Source: Clostridia bacterium
GTDB lineage: Bacteria > Bacillota > Clostridia > Lachnospirales > Lachnospiraceae
Direction of reading: 5' to 3'
Length of the DNA: 41,126 nt
Assembly: GCA_029101305.1 (NCBI GenBank)
Contig: JAQXQS010000122.1
Coordinates: 1-41,126, forward strand
Each line of letters starts with the position of its first letter. Position 1 is the stretch's first letter. The position numbers and the translations under genes were made by a program. Positions 23,656 to 31,744 of the stretch are shown one piece after another. The notes beneath the pieces are model-generated. The model did no database searches. It was not told where the DNA came from and worked only from the letters and a program-made list of their open reading frames with translations.

Positions 23656-25935
23656 ATGACAGAGAAACAGGAACATCTGCTGCAGCTTTTTCGTGAGCTG
23701 GATGAGATCTGTAAAGAGAATAATCTGAGATATGTAATGGCTGGAGGCACAGCCATTGGAGTTGTGAGAAATGAGGGATTTATTCCCTGGGATGATGATG
23801 TGGATATCTATATGCCAAGGGATGACTGGAATAAGCTGGTGGAGATCTCAGATTCTGTACTTCCGGAGCACCGCGCCCTTCAGTGTGTGGATGTGGACAG
23901 GAACTATACCAATACATTTCCGCGGTATGTTGCCACAGACAGCTGTGCGCTGCATAAGCATCAGATCATAGGAAGGGACAGTGCAGGAGAGATTATCGAT
24001 GTGCTGACTCTGGATCCGATTCCGGCAGATGATAGGGAATACGAGAAATACCGTACCCATATGATGATCTATTCCGAGCTGGTAAATATGGTGGTGGTAT
24101 ATGGTGCACGCTGGGAAATTCCGGTGACAACTTATCTTCGCTGGCTGTTTTCCTATACATTTCTCGGGAAAGACCGTACTCTGAAGAAGCTGGAGAAGAT
24201 CATGTTCTCCTACGAGGAAGCTGACTGTCCACGTTATGCCATGCGCTGGGGCGGCTGTCCGTTCCTTTTTGACAAGGATATGATGTTCCCTGTGAAATAT
24301 ATGAATTTTGAGGATACCAAGGTAATGGTGCCCAACCGGATGAGTGATTATCTGATCTGGCATTATGGAGATGAGTGGTCCTACATTCCGCCTCACGGGG
24401 AAAGAGAATCCCATGATGCGGTTACAGTGGAGGGAATTACTTATAAAGAGCTCCGGGATGATTATCTGCCTGGTATCCGGAAGGGCAAGCTGCGCAGGGA
24501 TTCCGTATGGCGCAAGATTTATTCACTTGCAGGAGCCAAGCGTAATCACCGTATGCAGAAGAAGCGTAATCTTCTGCTTGCCAAGAGTACTGTGATGGAT
24601 CTGGAAGCCCGTATTTCGGAGCATTCCAAAGGAATCAAGGGGCTTCTGGAAGAACGTGATTTTAAAGAATTAAACGAAATTTTTACCAGATATTACCAGA
24701 TACAGCTAAGTGCACCGTTTATCGGCAGGGAGGATTTCGGCGGTATCTACGCCTTTTATCATCCTACATTGCTGGAAATCAGTGATGAGACTTTTTATGC
24801 GGCAATGCTGACCCTGGTTTATACAGAAAGAATCGGCAAGGCATGGCGCATGCTGGTGGTGAAGGAACAGACAGGAACTTTGCCGTCCGATATGGCCCAG
24901 CTGAAATCAGACATTGAGCTTTTCAGAAGGGCAGTCTGTGATTATGAGTTTAAGCGTTATCAGGAGGCAGAGGACACTCTGGCGCCGTTGATGGAGCGTT
25001 ATCCGGAAGTGCCGGGATTTGTGAAATTTAAGAGCCGTTTTCTCATGGAGCGTGCCCGCAATGGAATTGATGTGGTGGAAGCAGAAATTTATATGGATGA
25101 GGCACTTCGTGTTTTCCCGGAGGATGGCTATTTCCTGAAATACAAAGGGGAACTTTTATGGATGAAAGGCAGATGCGCAGATGCGTTGGAGCTTTTTGCC
25201 CAGGCCCGTGAGAAGACGAATAATGGTATTACCCAGCTTGAGCTGGATAAGTTCCTGAATCCTTACGGAAAAGAGACTGTGAAAACCTGCCAGATGCTTC
25301 TGGACTATGGACAGAAAGATGGAGCCATGAAGCTGATGGAACTCTGGCACCGGCTTCTGCCTGAAAATCTGCCAGTACGGGAATACTATTATCTGTGCCG
25401 TGCCAACATGGCGAAGACACGGCAGGAGATGGAAGAACTTATTGAAGAAATCCTGAAACGGATCGATACAGAGAATGCAGAAAGTCCTGCCCAGAACAAT
25501 GATACGCAGATTTATAAGAAGGCGCTGACAAGAGCGTGGGAGCGTCTGGGATACCCGGGAGAACTGGCACAGGTGCGTACAGACCTGGTTTATGCAACTG
25601 AGATGGATGATCTGGAATGGCTTGCGGAGCGGGCGAAGGATTGTCAGATCCGCAAAGAAAAAAGGGCGCAGGTATACAAGGTAATCGGGGATGTGAAGAA
25701 AAAACAGGGACAGACAGAGGAAGCTTTCCGGAATTACAGGGAAGCTGTCCGTCATATGGGAAATGGCTTTGTCCGCACAGAGCTTGCGAGAATCTTTCTT
25801 ACAGACCTTTATGAGGGGAGCAGACGGGCGGCTGTTTATGCAAAATCCGGGGATGCGTCTGATTTCCTGGACCAGTGGCTTGGACGATATGGAAGTACAG
25901 AGGAATTGCAGCAGTTTGTAGGGGATTTGATATGA
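23656..25935 (+). CDS. LicD-family transferase with C-terminal TPR-like repeats
   Basis: This 759-residue protein begins with a LicD domain, which transfers phosphocholine or similar groups from CDP carriers to wall or capsule glycans. The signature is intact: MAGGTAIGVVRNEGF followed by IPWDDDVDIYMPRDDW at residues 28-58, and further down MRWGGCPFLFDKDMMFPV and the YGDEW motif (WHYGDEWSYIPPHG). From about residue 310 the protein is helical and repetitive, with TPR-like pairs such as CDYEFKRYQEAEDTLAPLME and DALELFAQAREKTNN, probably a protein-interaction scaffold. It starts 4 bp after the fusion gene and overlaps the next by 4 bp, so the three are translationally coupled. The donor is probably the CDP product of the upstream gene. 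Confidence 0.87.
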   Translation: MTEKQEHLLQLFRELDEICKENNLRYVMAGGTAIGVVRNEGFIPWDDDVDIYMPRDDWNKLVEISDSVLPEHRALQCVDVDRNYTNTFPRYVATDSCALHKHQIIGRDSAGEIIDVLTLDPIPADDREYEKYRTHMMIYSELVNMVVVYGARWEIPVTTYLRWLFSYTFLGKDRTLKKLEKIMFSYEEADCPRYAMRWGGCPFLFDKDMMFPVKYMNFEDTKVMVPNRMSDYLIWHYGDEWSYIPPHGERESHDAVTVEGITYKELRDDYLPGIRKGKLRRDSVWRKIYSLAGAKRNHRMQKKRNLLLAKSTVMDLEARISEHSKGIKGLLEERDFKELNEIFTRYYQIQLSAPFIGREDFGGIYAFYHPTLLEISDETFYAAMLTLVYTERIGKAWRMLVVKEQTGTLPSDMAQLKSDIELFRRAVCDYEFKRYQEAEDTLAPLMERYPEVPGFVKFKSRFLMERARNGIDVVEAEIYMDEALRVFPEDGYFLKYKGELLWMKGRCADALELFAQAREKTNNGITQLELDKFLNPYGKETVKTCQMLLDYGQKDGAMKLMELWHRLLPENLPVREYYYLCRANMAKTRQEMEELIEEILKRIDTENAESPAQNNDTQIYKKALTRAWERLGYPGELAQVRTDLVYATEMDDLEWLAERAKDCQIRKEKRAQVYKVIGDVKKKQGQTEEAFRNYREAVRHMGNGFVRTELARIFLTDLYEGSRRAAVYAKSGDASDFLDQWLGRYGSTEELQQFVGDLI

Positions 25936-27089
25936 ACAGAGAAATTAACGAAGTTGTAAAGCTTCTGACCGAAATAGACAAAATATGTAAAAGAGAAGGA
26001 ATCCCTTATTACCTGGGACCGCAGCTTACTTTGTGCTGTGTTACCGGACAGGAGATCACCAGTCCTCATGCCGGAGTGGTTTATATGCGTGTTGCGGATA
26101 TGGAGCGGTTCCGCCTGGCTGTGGAAAGAGAGCCCGTAGACGGAAGAATTGTGGAATCCATGAATAATAATAAGAGATTTTATGGATTTTTCCTTCGTTA
26201 TACAGATCTTGACACCTTGTGTTTCCGGCTGAATGAGGGAAGGAATTACAAATATCCGGGTATGGGTGTGGATATCCTTCCTTTGCGTGGAAAACAGCAT
26301 TTCCGCCTGGCCCATCTGTGGACAAGAGCCCAGGAAGTGGGTTGGAACGAGCTGGCGGATTATTATGGTGACCGGTGGGGCAAGAAGAAAGCCGTGTGCC
26401 GTCTGGCAATGCGGCTGCGTCTGATCACAGGCCGTGGCCGTCTGGCGAAAGGCTTATACCGTATGCTTTGCAGACGGATGGATGTGGAGGACACCCAGGA
26501 ATATGTAGTCCGTTTGAAGAAAAAGGCGGTTTATTTTCCAAGGGAGACCTTTGATGAAACCGGAACTGTGGAGATTGAAGGGAAGAAATTCCCGGTTCCA
26601 GCAGACACGGACATGTATTTAAGGAAATATTACGGGGCAGACTATCAGCAGAAGATCCTGCCTGTTTATACGCCGAAGATGTCGGAGATGGTAAGCGCCC
26701 GCATCCGTTATGAAGATTATTTCCAGGAAGTGGGAAGCCAGAAAGGTTTTATTAAGAAGCGTATCCGTGTAAGAAGGAAATCCGGCCGAGCAAACAGAAA
26801 AAAGAAGTATCTGAACTGGAGCTGGAATTATGTAAAATTCTGCGCTTACAAGATTGAGCTTGAGAAATATTATCTGGACAATAAGGATTATATTATAAAT
26901 CTGTATAAGAATAAGGATTATCCGGCTTTGGAAAAGATTTTCAAGGCTTATGCCAAGGCTACGGTGAAGAGCCTTAAAAATGATGAGATTTTTATCCCAG
27001 ATGAAGAAATCCTGCATATTTATCTGGATGTGCTGGAAAAAGCCGGACGCACCAAGCTGAAAAAGAAGATTGAGAAGTTCTGGAAGTAG
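25932..27089 (+). CDS. LicD-like protein lacking the acidic active-site motif
   Basis: From ATG 25932, overlapping the previous stop by 4 bp, this is a 385-residue protein. Its first 60 residues align in layout with the upstream LicD: helix EVVKLLTEIDKICKREGIPY, then YYLGPQLTLCCVTG in place of the GGTAIGVVRNEG loop. SPHAGVVYMRVADMERF stands in place of the WDDDVDIYM acidic cluster. The later YYGDRWG corresponds to the LicD YGDEW motif. Loss of the Asp triad suggests a pseudoenzyme or regulatory partner of the preceding LicD. The C-terminal ~130 residues are very basic (KKRIRVRRKSGRANRKKKY) and helical. A longer frame from 25875 lies inside the preceding gene. LicD relationship is inferred from pattern and context. 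Confidence 0.75.
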   Translation: MNREINEVVKLLTEIDKICKREGIPYYLGPQLTLCCVTGQEITSPHAGVVYMRVADMERFRLAVEREPVDGRIVESMNNNKRFYGFFLRYTDLDTLCFRLNEGRNYKYPGMGVDILPLRGKQHFRLAHLWTRAQEVGWNELADYYGDRWGKKKAVCRLAMRLRLITGRGRLAKGLYRMLCRRMDVEDTQEYVVRLKKKAVYFPRETFDETGTVEIEGKKFPVPADTDMYLRKYYGADYQQKILPVYTPKMSEMVSARIRYEDYFQEVGSQKGFIKKRIRVRRKSGRANRKKKYLNWSWNYVKFCAYKIELEKYYLDNKDYIINLYKNKDYPALEKIFKAYAKATVKSLKNDEIFIPDEEILHIYLDVLEKAGRTKLKKKIEKFWK

Positions 27090-27104
27090 AAAGGCCGATT
27101 ATAT

Positions 27105-28934
27105 ATGAAAGTAACTGATTACATTGTTGAGTTTTTACAGAGAAAGGGAATCCATGATTTCTTTGGCTACCAGGGAACCATGATCGCCCATCTGGTTGAT
27201 TCCATAGAGAAAAATCCCCATACCAGAAGCCATTCCAGCTATCATGAGCAGGGAGCGGCTTTTGCAGCCTGCGGCTATGCCCAGGCCGGTGAACGGTGCG
27301 CCTGTGCCTATGCTACAAGCGGTCCGGGAGCTGCCAATCTGATCTCGGGAATCGCGGATGCATATTTTGATTCGCTGCCGGTGGTTTTTCTTACCGGCCA
27401 GCTGAATACCTACGAATATTCCGGAATTCCGGGATTGAGACAGCAGGGCTTCCAGGAGATTGATATTGTAGCCATGGCGAAGCCTGTGACCAAATATGCG
27501 GTGCAGATCCGGGAAGAGGAAGATATTGTAAAAGAGCTGAATAAAGCCTATCATATTGCGAATTCCGGCCGGAAGGGCCCGGTGCTTATCGACCTTCCTA
27601 TGAATATCCAGCGGGGAGATGTGAAGAACCCGGTATATGACATGAAACCAGAAGAGATGGGGCTTGTAAGTGAGAAACATCCGGTAGGTGTTGCAGAGGC
27701 CGCATCCCAGGCTGCGGGAGCAATTCGCGAGGCGCTTGCTCATTCCAGCCGTCCGGTGATCATGCTGGGTCATGGCGTCAGCGACAAAGCGGTACGTGAG
27801 AGCCTGTTTACTCTTGCCCGCCAGTGGAAGATTCCGATGATCACAAGCGTCCTGGAAATGTCTGCGCTTCCCTGGGATGATCCGCTGAACTTTGGTTGTA
27901 TCGGAGGCGCATATGGACACCGTTATGCCAATATGATCGCTAATGCAAAAAGTGACCTTCTAATCTGCCTTGGTATTTCCCTTTGCACCCGTCAGATCGG
28001 TACGAAAGTCCATGAATTTGCGAAAAATGCGAAAATTATCCGGGTAGATATTGATAACTATAATTTGCAGCGAAACATACACGAAAACGGTACGGATGAA
28101 CGGAATTTCTGTACAGACGCCGCCCTGGTAATCCGGAAACTTGCAGAGGATGCGCAGCTTATACAAAATGCGAAGAACGTACAGACGGAGCAGACGATAG
28201 AGACATCACAGGATGCTGTGCGGGAGTATGATTTTAGCAGCTGGCTGGATATATGTACGGATATACGGACCTCTTTACGGGAAGTGGACGATGCCACCCC
28301 AGAGCGCTATCCGAACCGTATGATCGCCGCTTTAAGTGATGCCCTTGCAGACACATCTGCAGTGGCAGTAGATGTAGGCCAGCATATGGTATGGAGTTAT
28401 CAGTCATTCCACAACCAGAAAGACCAGAAGCTTCTTTTCTCTGGTGGGCATGGCGCTATGGGATATGCACTTCCGGCCGCGATTGGAGCTTACTATGCGA
28501 CTGGCAAACCGGTTGCCTGTATTTGCGGGGACGGAGCTTTCCAGATGAATATCCAGGAGCTGGAATGGGTAAAAAGAGAGAATCTTCCTATTACAATGAT
28601 GGTAATGAACAATCATGCCCTTGGAATGATTCGCCATCTCCAGAGAGATTACTTCGAACAGGTTTATGCAGATACCTCAGAGGGAAGCGGATTTTCATCC
28701 TGTGATTTCGCAGAGGTTGCCAGGGCCTATGGAATCAGCAGTATCTGTATGGAAGCCGATCAGGTGAAGGAGAAAGCGCCGGGCTTTTTGCAGGAGACCA
28801 GTGTACCGAAGCTGCTTGAGATCCGTATGGAGCCGGGGACTTTCGCGTATCCCAAGACCTGTCTTGGTGAGCCGATCCATAACCAGCAGCCATATATTCC
28901 GAAGGATGTTTACGAAAGACTGATGAGTTTGTAG
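27105..28934 (+). CDS. ThDP-dependent acetolactate-synthase-like enzyme in the polymer operon
   Basis: This 609-residue protein has the full ThDP-enzyme layout: an N-terminal pyrimidine-binding domain with catalytic Glu48 in SSYHEQGAAFAACGYA and TSGPGAANLISGIADAYF, a central domain, and a diphosphate site GDGAFQMNIQELEWVKRENL followed ~24 residues later by NN. It differs clearly from the enzyme at 3357 (GYQGTMIAHLVDSI instead of GIPGEENLDMMNAL). It lies 15 bp after the LicD-like gene, so it belongs to a surface-polymer operon, not to branched-chain amino acid genes. Related enzymes build branched-chain sugars (YerE-type) or make aldehyde precursors for polymer substituents. An ordinary acetolactate synthase remains possible. 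The ribosome site before the ATG at 27105 is weak (AAAGG). Confidence 0.83.
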   Translation: MKVTDYIVEFLQRKGIHDFFGYQGTMIAHLVDSIEKNPHTRSHSSYHEQGAAFAACGYAQAGERCACAYATSGPGAANLISGIADAYFDSLPVVFLTGQLNTYEYSGIPGLRQQGFQEIDIVAMAKPVTKYAVQIREEEDIVKELNKAYHIANSGRKGPVLIDLPMNIQRGDVKNPVYDMKPEEMGLVSEKHPVGVAEAASQAAGAIREALAHSSRPVIMLGHGVSDKAVRESLFTLARQWKIPMITSVLEMSALPWDDPLNFGCIGGAYGHRYANMIANAKSDLLICLGISLCTRQIGTKVHEFAKNAKIIRVDIDNYNLQRNIHENGTDERNFCTDAALVIRKLAEDAQLIQNAKNVQTEQTIETSQDAVREYDFSSWLDICTDIRTSLREVDDATPERYPNRMIAALSDALADTSAVAVDVGQHMVWSYQSFHNQKDQKLLFSGGHGAMGYALPAAIGAYYATGKPVACICGDGAFQMNIQELEWVKRENLPITMMVMNNHALGMIRHLQRDYFEQVYADTSEGSGFSSCDFAEVARAYGISSICMEADQVKEKAPGFLQETSVPKLLEIRMEPGTFAYPKTCLGEPIHNQQPYIPKDVYERLMSL

Positions 28935-28984
28935 AGAATCCACGCGACGGAATTCAGAGGATTTTCAATAGAGTATATTGCAGG

Positions 28985-29029
28985 AACCAGGGGACTTTTC
29001 AATTACCATATTGGGGAAGTTTCCTGGTT
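28985..29029 (+). terminator. Probable terminator of the polymer operon
   Basis: AACCAGG (28985-28991) pairs with CCTGGTT (29023-29029), supported by inner ACTT/AAGT (28994-28997, 29017-29020). The tail TTCTGCTGTAGTTT is only moderately T-rich, so efficiency is uncertain. Confidence 0.5.
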
Positions 29030-29055
29030 TCTGCTGTAGTTTATCGAAGCCGGAC

Positions 29056-29232
29056 GCAGTTGGACAATTGTTATTACCGCGGGCCGGTGCAACGCTACGG
29101 TGAACTAGCTGCTAACTTCGACTAAGACGCTCGGGAGAGCCCTCGCGCCAAGTCTACGTAAGCATCGGATTTCACCTTCGCTAAGAGCGCACCTGAAATG
29201 GCCCGCTAGGCAATAACAGTTGTCCAACTGCT
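29056..29232 (-). ncRNA. Structured noncoding RNA candidate, copy 1
   Basis: This ~177-nt element is closed by a long terminal pairing: CAGTTGGACAATTGTTATT (29057 on) with AATAACAGTTGTCCAACTG (to 29231), continued inward by GCGGGCC/GGCCCGC. The interior aligns with the reverse complement of copy 2 (29371-29549) through conserved blocks such as CGACTAAGACGCTC, GGAGAGCC, TCGCGCC, AAGTCT and CTGAAATG. Stems differ in sequence between copies but stay paired: GGTGC/GCACC here against GGAGC/GCTCC in copy 2, and GGG/CCC against AGG/CCT. That is covariation, expected of a functional RNA fold. Strand is inferred from where G-U pairs fall and is not firm. The family is not recognised; large Firmicute RNAs such as the raiA motif should be tested. 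Confidence 0.6.
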
Positions 29233-29370
29233 GTGAACTGGCTGGAACTAATTGTTTTCAGTTGTGGGTAACTGGTAACTGAAAGTTCCCCCACTACAAT
29301 CAATAGCTGTGAGATACTTGTGTTCTAGCCGATAAACTCCTGTTTGGTTAGTTGCAGTTGTCAATAACCA

Positions 29371-29549
29371 GCGGTTTGGCAATGTATATTCACGTAGCCG
29401 TGCATTTCAGGAGCGGTTTTAGTGGAGGCGAGATCCATGACTTACGGAGACTTAGGCGCGAAGGCTCTCCTGAGCGTCTTAGTCGTAGTTAGTCATTAGC
29501 TTGCCGGAACGTTGCTCCGCACGGCGGTGAATATACATTGTCAGACCGC
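29371..29549 (+). ncRNA. Structured noncoding RNA candidate, copy 2 (inverted relative to copy 1)
   Basis: Arms GCGGTTTGGCAATGTATATT (29371 on) and AATATACATTGTCAGACCGC (to 29549) pair with two positions that are G-U only if the plus strand is transcribed. Inner stems include GCCGTGC/GCACGGC, GGAGC/GCTCC, ATGACT/AGTCAT and the hairpin core GCGCGAAGG-CTCT-CCTGAGCGT. The conserved blocks match copy 1 on the opposite strand. It ends 69 bp before the SDR gene, so a leader role is possible. The presence of an unlinked second copy and a promoter-like site after the element argue for a free RNA. The 138 bp between the two copies contains several AACTG repeats and small hairpins (for example GTGGG/CCCAC near 29262-29294) but no open frame. 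Confidence 0.6.
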
Positions 29550-29567
29550 GTATGGGAAACCAATAAT
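29538..29567 (+). promoter_or_regulatory. Possible promoter of the SDR gene
   Basis: TTGTCA (29538-29543), an 18-bp spacer and AATAAT (29562-29567) lie about 50 bp before the SDR start codon. The -35 falls in the closing arm of RNA copy 2, so the two functions would overlap. Confidence 0.4.
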
Positions 29568-29618
29568 TAGCACATTAAATAGCAAGATCACGAGAACAAT
29601 GTAAGAGAGGATGAAAAC

Positions 29619-30356
29619 ATGAGCAAAGTTACCATAATCACCGGTGGAACCTCCGGGATCGGAAGAGGGATTGCAGAAAAAATTCTGGCGAATTCTAGGC
29701 CTGGGGATATTTTATATGTAAGTTACGGACACAACAAAGAGCAGGCAGAAAAATTTCTCCAGGAGCAGACCACAGAAAATCAGCAGAAAATACGTCTGCT
29801 CCAGGCAGACATGTCCTCCTACGAAGAGATGATGAACTTTGTCACCAGGATCAAAGTGGAGACAGACCATGTAGACTGGCTGGTAAACAACGTGGGAATC
29901 AGCACCTACGCCAAATATGAAGATTATACATTCGAAGAATGGAGCAAAATCGTAAACACCAATCTGTCCGTCCCGGTATTTCTGGTAAAAGAACTCCGCC
30001 CGGTTATGAGCGAAGGTGGAAGCATTCTTTTCACAGGCTCCTATGCAGGACAGCAGGCATATTCCTCCTCCCTGGTCTATGGTGTAACCAAGTCAGCCAT
30101 CCATTTCCTTACTAAATCCCTGGTGAAAGAACTGGAGCCGAAGCAGATCCGGGTAAATGCCATTGCTCCTGGATTTATTGAAACCAGCTGGCATAAGAAC
30201 CGCACCCCGGAAAGCTATGAGCGGATCAACCGCAAGATCGCGCTGCACAGATTCGGCGAGATTTCCGAGGTGGCAGACATGGCTTATGAGATTCTGAAAA
30301 ATGGATATATGAATGGAAGTATCGTGGATATCCACGGAGGGTATGATTATTTTTAA
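29619..30356 (+). CDS. Short-chain dehydrogenase/reductase (FabG-like SDR)
   Basis: This 245-residue protein is a classical SDR: the nucleotide motif TGGTSGIG at residues 8-15, LVNNVGIST (NNAG variant), and the catalytic Ser141 with Tyr154 and Lys158 in YGVTK. The C-terminal VNAIAPGFIETSWHKNR and INGxxxDIHGG-like SIVDIHGGYDYF are typical. It reduces a carbonyl with NAD(P)H, but the substrate is not readable. It stands alone between the RNA elements and the cysteine desulfidase promoter. It could act with the upstream ThDP enzyme as a ketol-reducing partner, but the RNA region separates them and they may be unrelated. Ribosome site: AGAGAGGATG spacing suits ATG 29619. Confidence 0.9.
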   Translation: MSKVTIITGGTSGIGRGIAEKILANSRPGDILYVSYGHNKEQAEKFLQEQTTENQQKIRLLQADMSSYEEMMNFVTRIKVETDHVDWLVNNVGISTYAKYEDYTFEEWSKIVNTNLSVPVFLVKELRPVMSEGGSILFTGSYAGQQAYSSSLVYGVTKSAIHFLTKSLVKELEPKQIRVNAIAPGFIETSWHKNRTPESYERINRKIALHRFGEISEVADMAYEILKNGYMNGSIVDIHGGYDYF

Positions 30357-30382
30357 CTATTATATTTTGTTTCCAGATTCAA

Positions 30383-30411
30383 TTGATTTTAGAGGAACAG
30401 TGTGATAAAAT
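30383..30411 (+). promoter_or_regulatory. Promoter of the cysteine desulfidase-dpp operon
   Basis: TTGATT (30383-30388), an exact 17-bp spacer and TAAAAT (30406-30411) give a strong promoter 35 bp upstream of the proposed TTG start. The -35 box itself is the upstream in-frame TTG that a naive gene call would take as the start. Confidence 0.7.
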
Positions 30412-30445
30412 ATTTATATTGCTGTGCGAAAGTGAGGATAAAACA

Positions 30446-31744
30446 TTGCACAAAAGTGATGAAAAATACCAGAGCTATGTGAAGATTCTGGAGGAAGAGC
30501 TGATTCCGGCAATGGGGTGCACAGAGCCGATTGCCATTGCCTATGCAGGCGCCGTGGCAAGGAAAACCCTTGGCTGTTTGCCAGAGACTCTGGATATTAA
30601 AGTAAGCGGGAACATTATCAAGAATGTAAAAAGCGTTATTGTTCCAAACACAGGAGGAATGCGGGGAATTGCAGCAGCCCTGTGCGCAGGTGTGATCGCC
30701 GGAGATGCGGAAGCACTTCTGGAAGTGATCGCAGGTGTGACCCCTGGACAGAAAGAAGAAATCAAGGCTTATATGGAACAGGTGAAGCCAAAGATTACAC
30801 CGGCATCTAATGGCTATGTGTTTGAAATTGATGTGACAGTGGGGAAAGGGAATGAGAATGCCCGTGTCCGCATTGTAGACACCCATACCAATATTATCCT
30901 GGTTGAGAAAAACGGCCAGCCTGTTTTCCAGAAGACAGACTGTTCCGACAGGAAAGAGACGAAGACCGATCATTCTATATTAAATATAGAAGATATTATT
31001 GATTTTGCCAATTCTGTGGATGTGGAAGATGTGAAAGAGGTTCTGGAGCGTCAGATCCGCTATAATATGGCTATCTCAGAAGAAGGCCTTCGGGGAAATT
31101 ATGGGGCAAACATTGGAAAAGTGCTCCTTCATACCTATGGAGATAACATTAAGATCCGTGCCAGGGCAAAGGCTGCGGCTGGTTCTGACGCTAGAATGAA
31201 CGGCTGTGAGCTTCCGGTTGTGATCAATTCCGGCAGTGGCAACCAGGGCATGACGGCCAGCATTCCGGTCATTGAATTTGCTAAGGAATTACAGGTTTCC
31301 CATGAGAAAATGCTTCGGGCACTGGTCATTTCCAATCTTGTGACCATTCATCTGAAAACCGGTATCGGAACCCTTTCCGCTTATTGCGGCGCTGTCAGTG
31401 CAGGCTGTGGAAGTGGCGCCGGAATCGCTTACCTTTATGGAGGCGATTATGAGGTAATTGCACATACAGTCGTGAATTCTTTGGCAATTGTTTCCGGAAT
31501 CATCTGTGATGGGGCGAAAGCTTCCTGTGCAGCCAAGATTTCTGCTGCAGTTGACGCTGGAATCATGGGCTACGAGATGTATATACAGGGGCAGCAGTTC
31601 TATGGAGGAGACGGAATCGTTACCCGTGGAGTAGAGAATACCATCCGTAACGTAGGCCAGCTGGCGAAAGACGGCATGTGCGAGACGGATAAGGAAATCA
31701 TCCGGATTATGGTTGGAAAAGGAGATGAAGAGAAAACATTATGA
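30446..31744 (+). CDS. L-cysteine desulfidase / serine dehydratase alpha-like family (CdsB, UPF0597)
   Basis: This 432-residue protein fits the family that cleaves L-cysteine to pyruvate, ammonia and sulfide with a [4Fe-4S] cluster. Signatures are LEEELIPAMGCTEPIAIAYA with Cys25, IVPNTGGMRGIAAALCAG, the GSGNQGMTASIPVIEFA loop, YCGAVSAGCGSGAGIAYLYG, and GIICDGAKASCAAKISAAVD. The longest frame starts at 30383, but that TTG is the -35 box. The in-frame TTG at 30446 follows GTGAGGAT and gives the normal family start, so TTG is the likely initiator. It overlaps dppB by 4 bp. Coupling to a peptide importer suggests it degrades cysteine or a related amino acid released from imported peptides. A different deaminase substrate is possible. 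Confidence 0.85.
   Translation: MHKSDEKYQSYVKILEEELIPAMGCTEPIAIAYAGAVARKTLGCLPETLDIKVSGNIIKNVKSVIVPNTGGMRGIAAALCAGVIAGDAEALLEVIAGVTPGQKEEIKAYMEQVKPKITPASNGYVFEIDVTVGKGNENARVRIVDTHTNIILVEKNGQPVFQKTDCSDRKETKTDHSILNIEDIIDFANSVDVEDVKEVLERQIRYNMAISEEGLRGNYGANIGKVLLHTYGDNIKIRARAKAAAGSDARMNGCELPVVINSGSGNQGMTASIPVIEFAKELQVSHEKMLRALVISNLVTIHLKTGIGTLSAYCGAVSAGCGSGAGIAYLYGGDYEVIAHTVVNSLAIVSGIICDGAKASCAAKISAAVDAGIMGYEMYIQGQQFYGGDGIVTRGVENTIRNVGQLAKDGMCETDKEIIRIMVGKGDEEKTL

Noticed and set aside
29056-29549. Transposon remnant with terminal inverted repeats
   Set aside because: Each copy has its own closing stem, the stem sequences differ between copies but remain paired, and no transposase fragment or target duplication is seen; RNA structure explains it better.
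30383-30445. Upstream TTG start for the cysteine desulfidase
   Set aside because: That TTG is the -35 box of a strong promoter and has no ribosome site; the TTG at 30446 has GTGAGGAT at the right distance.
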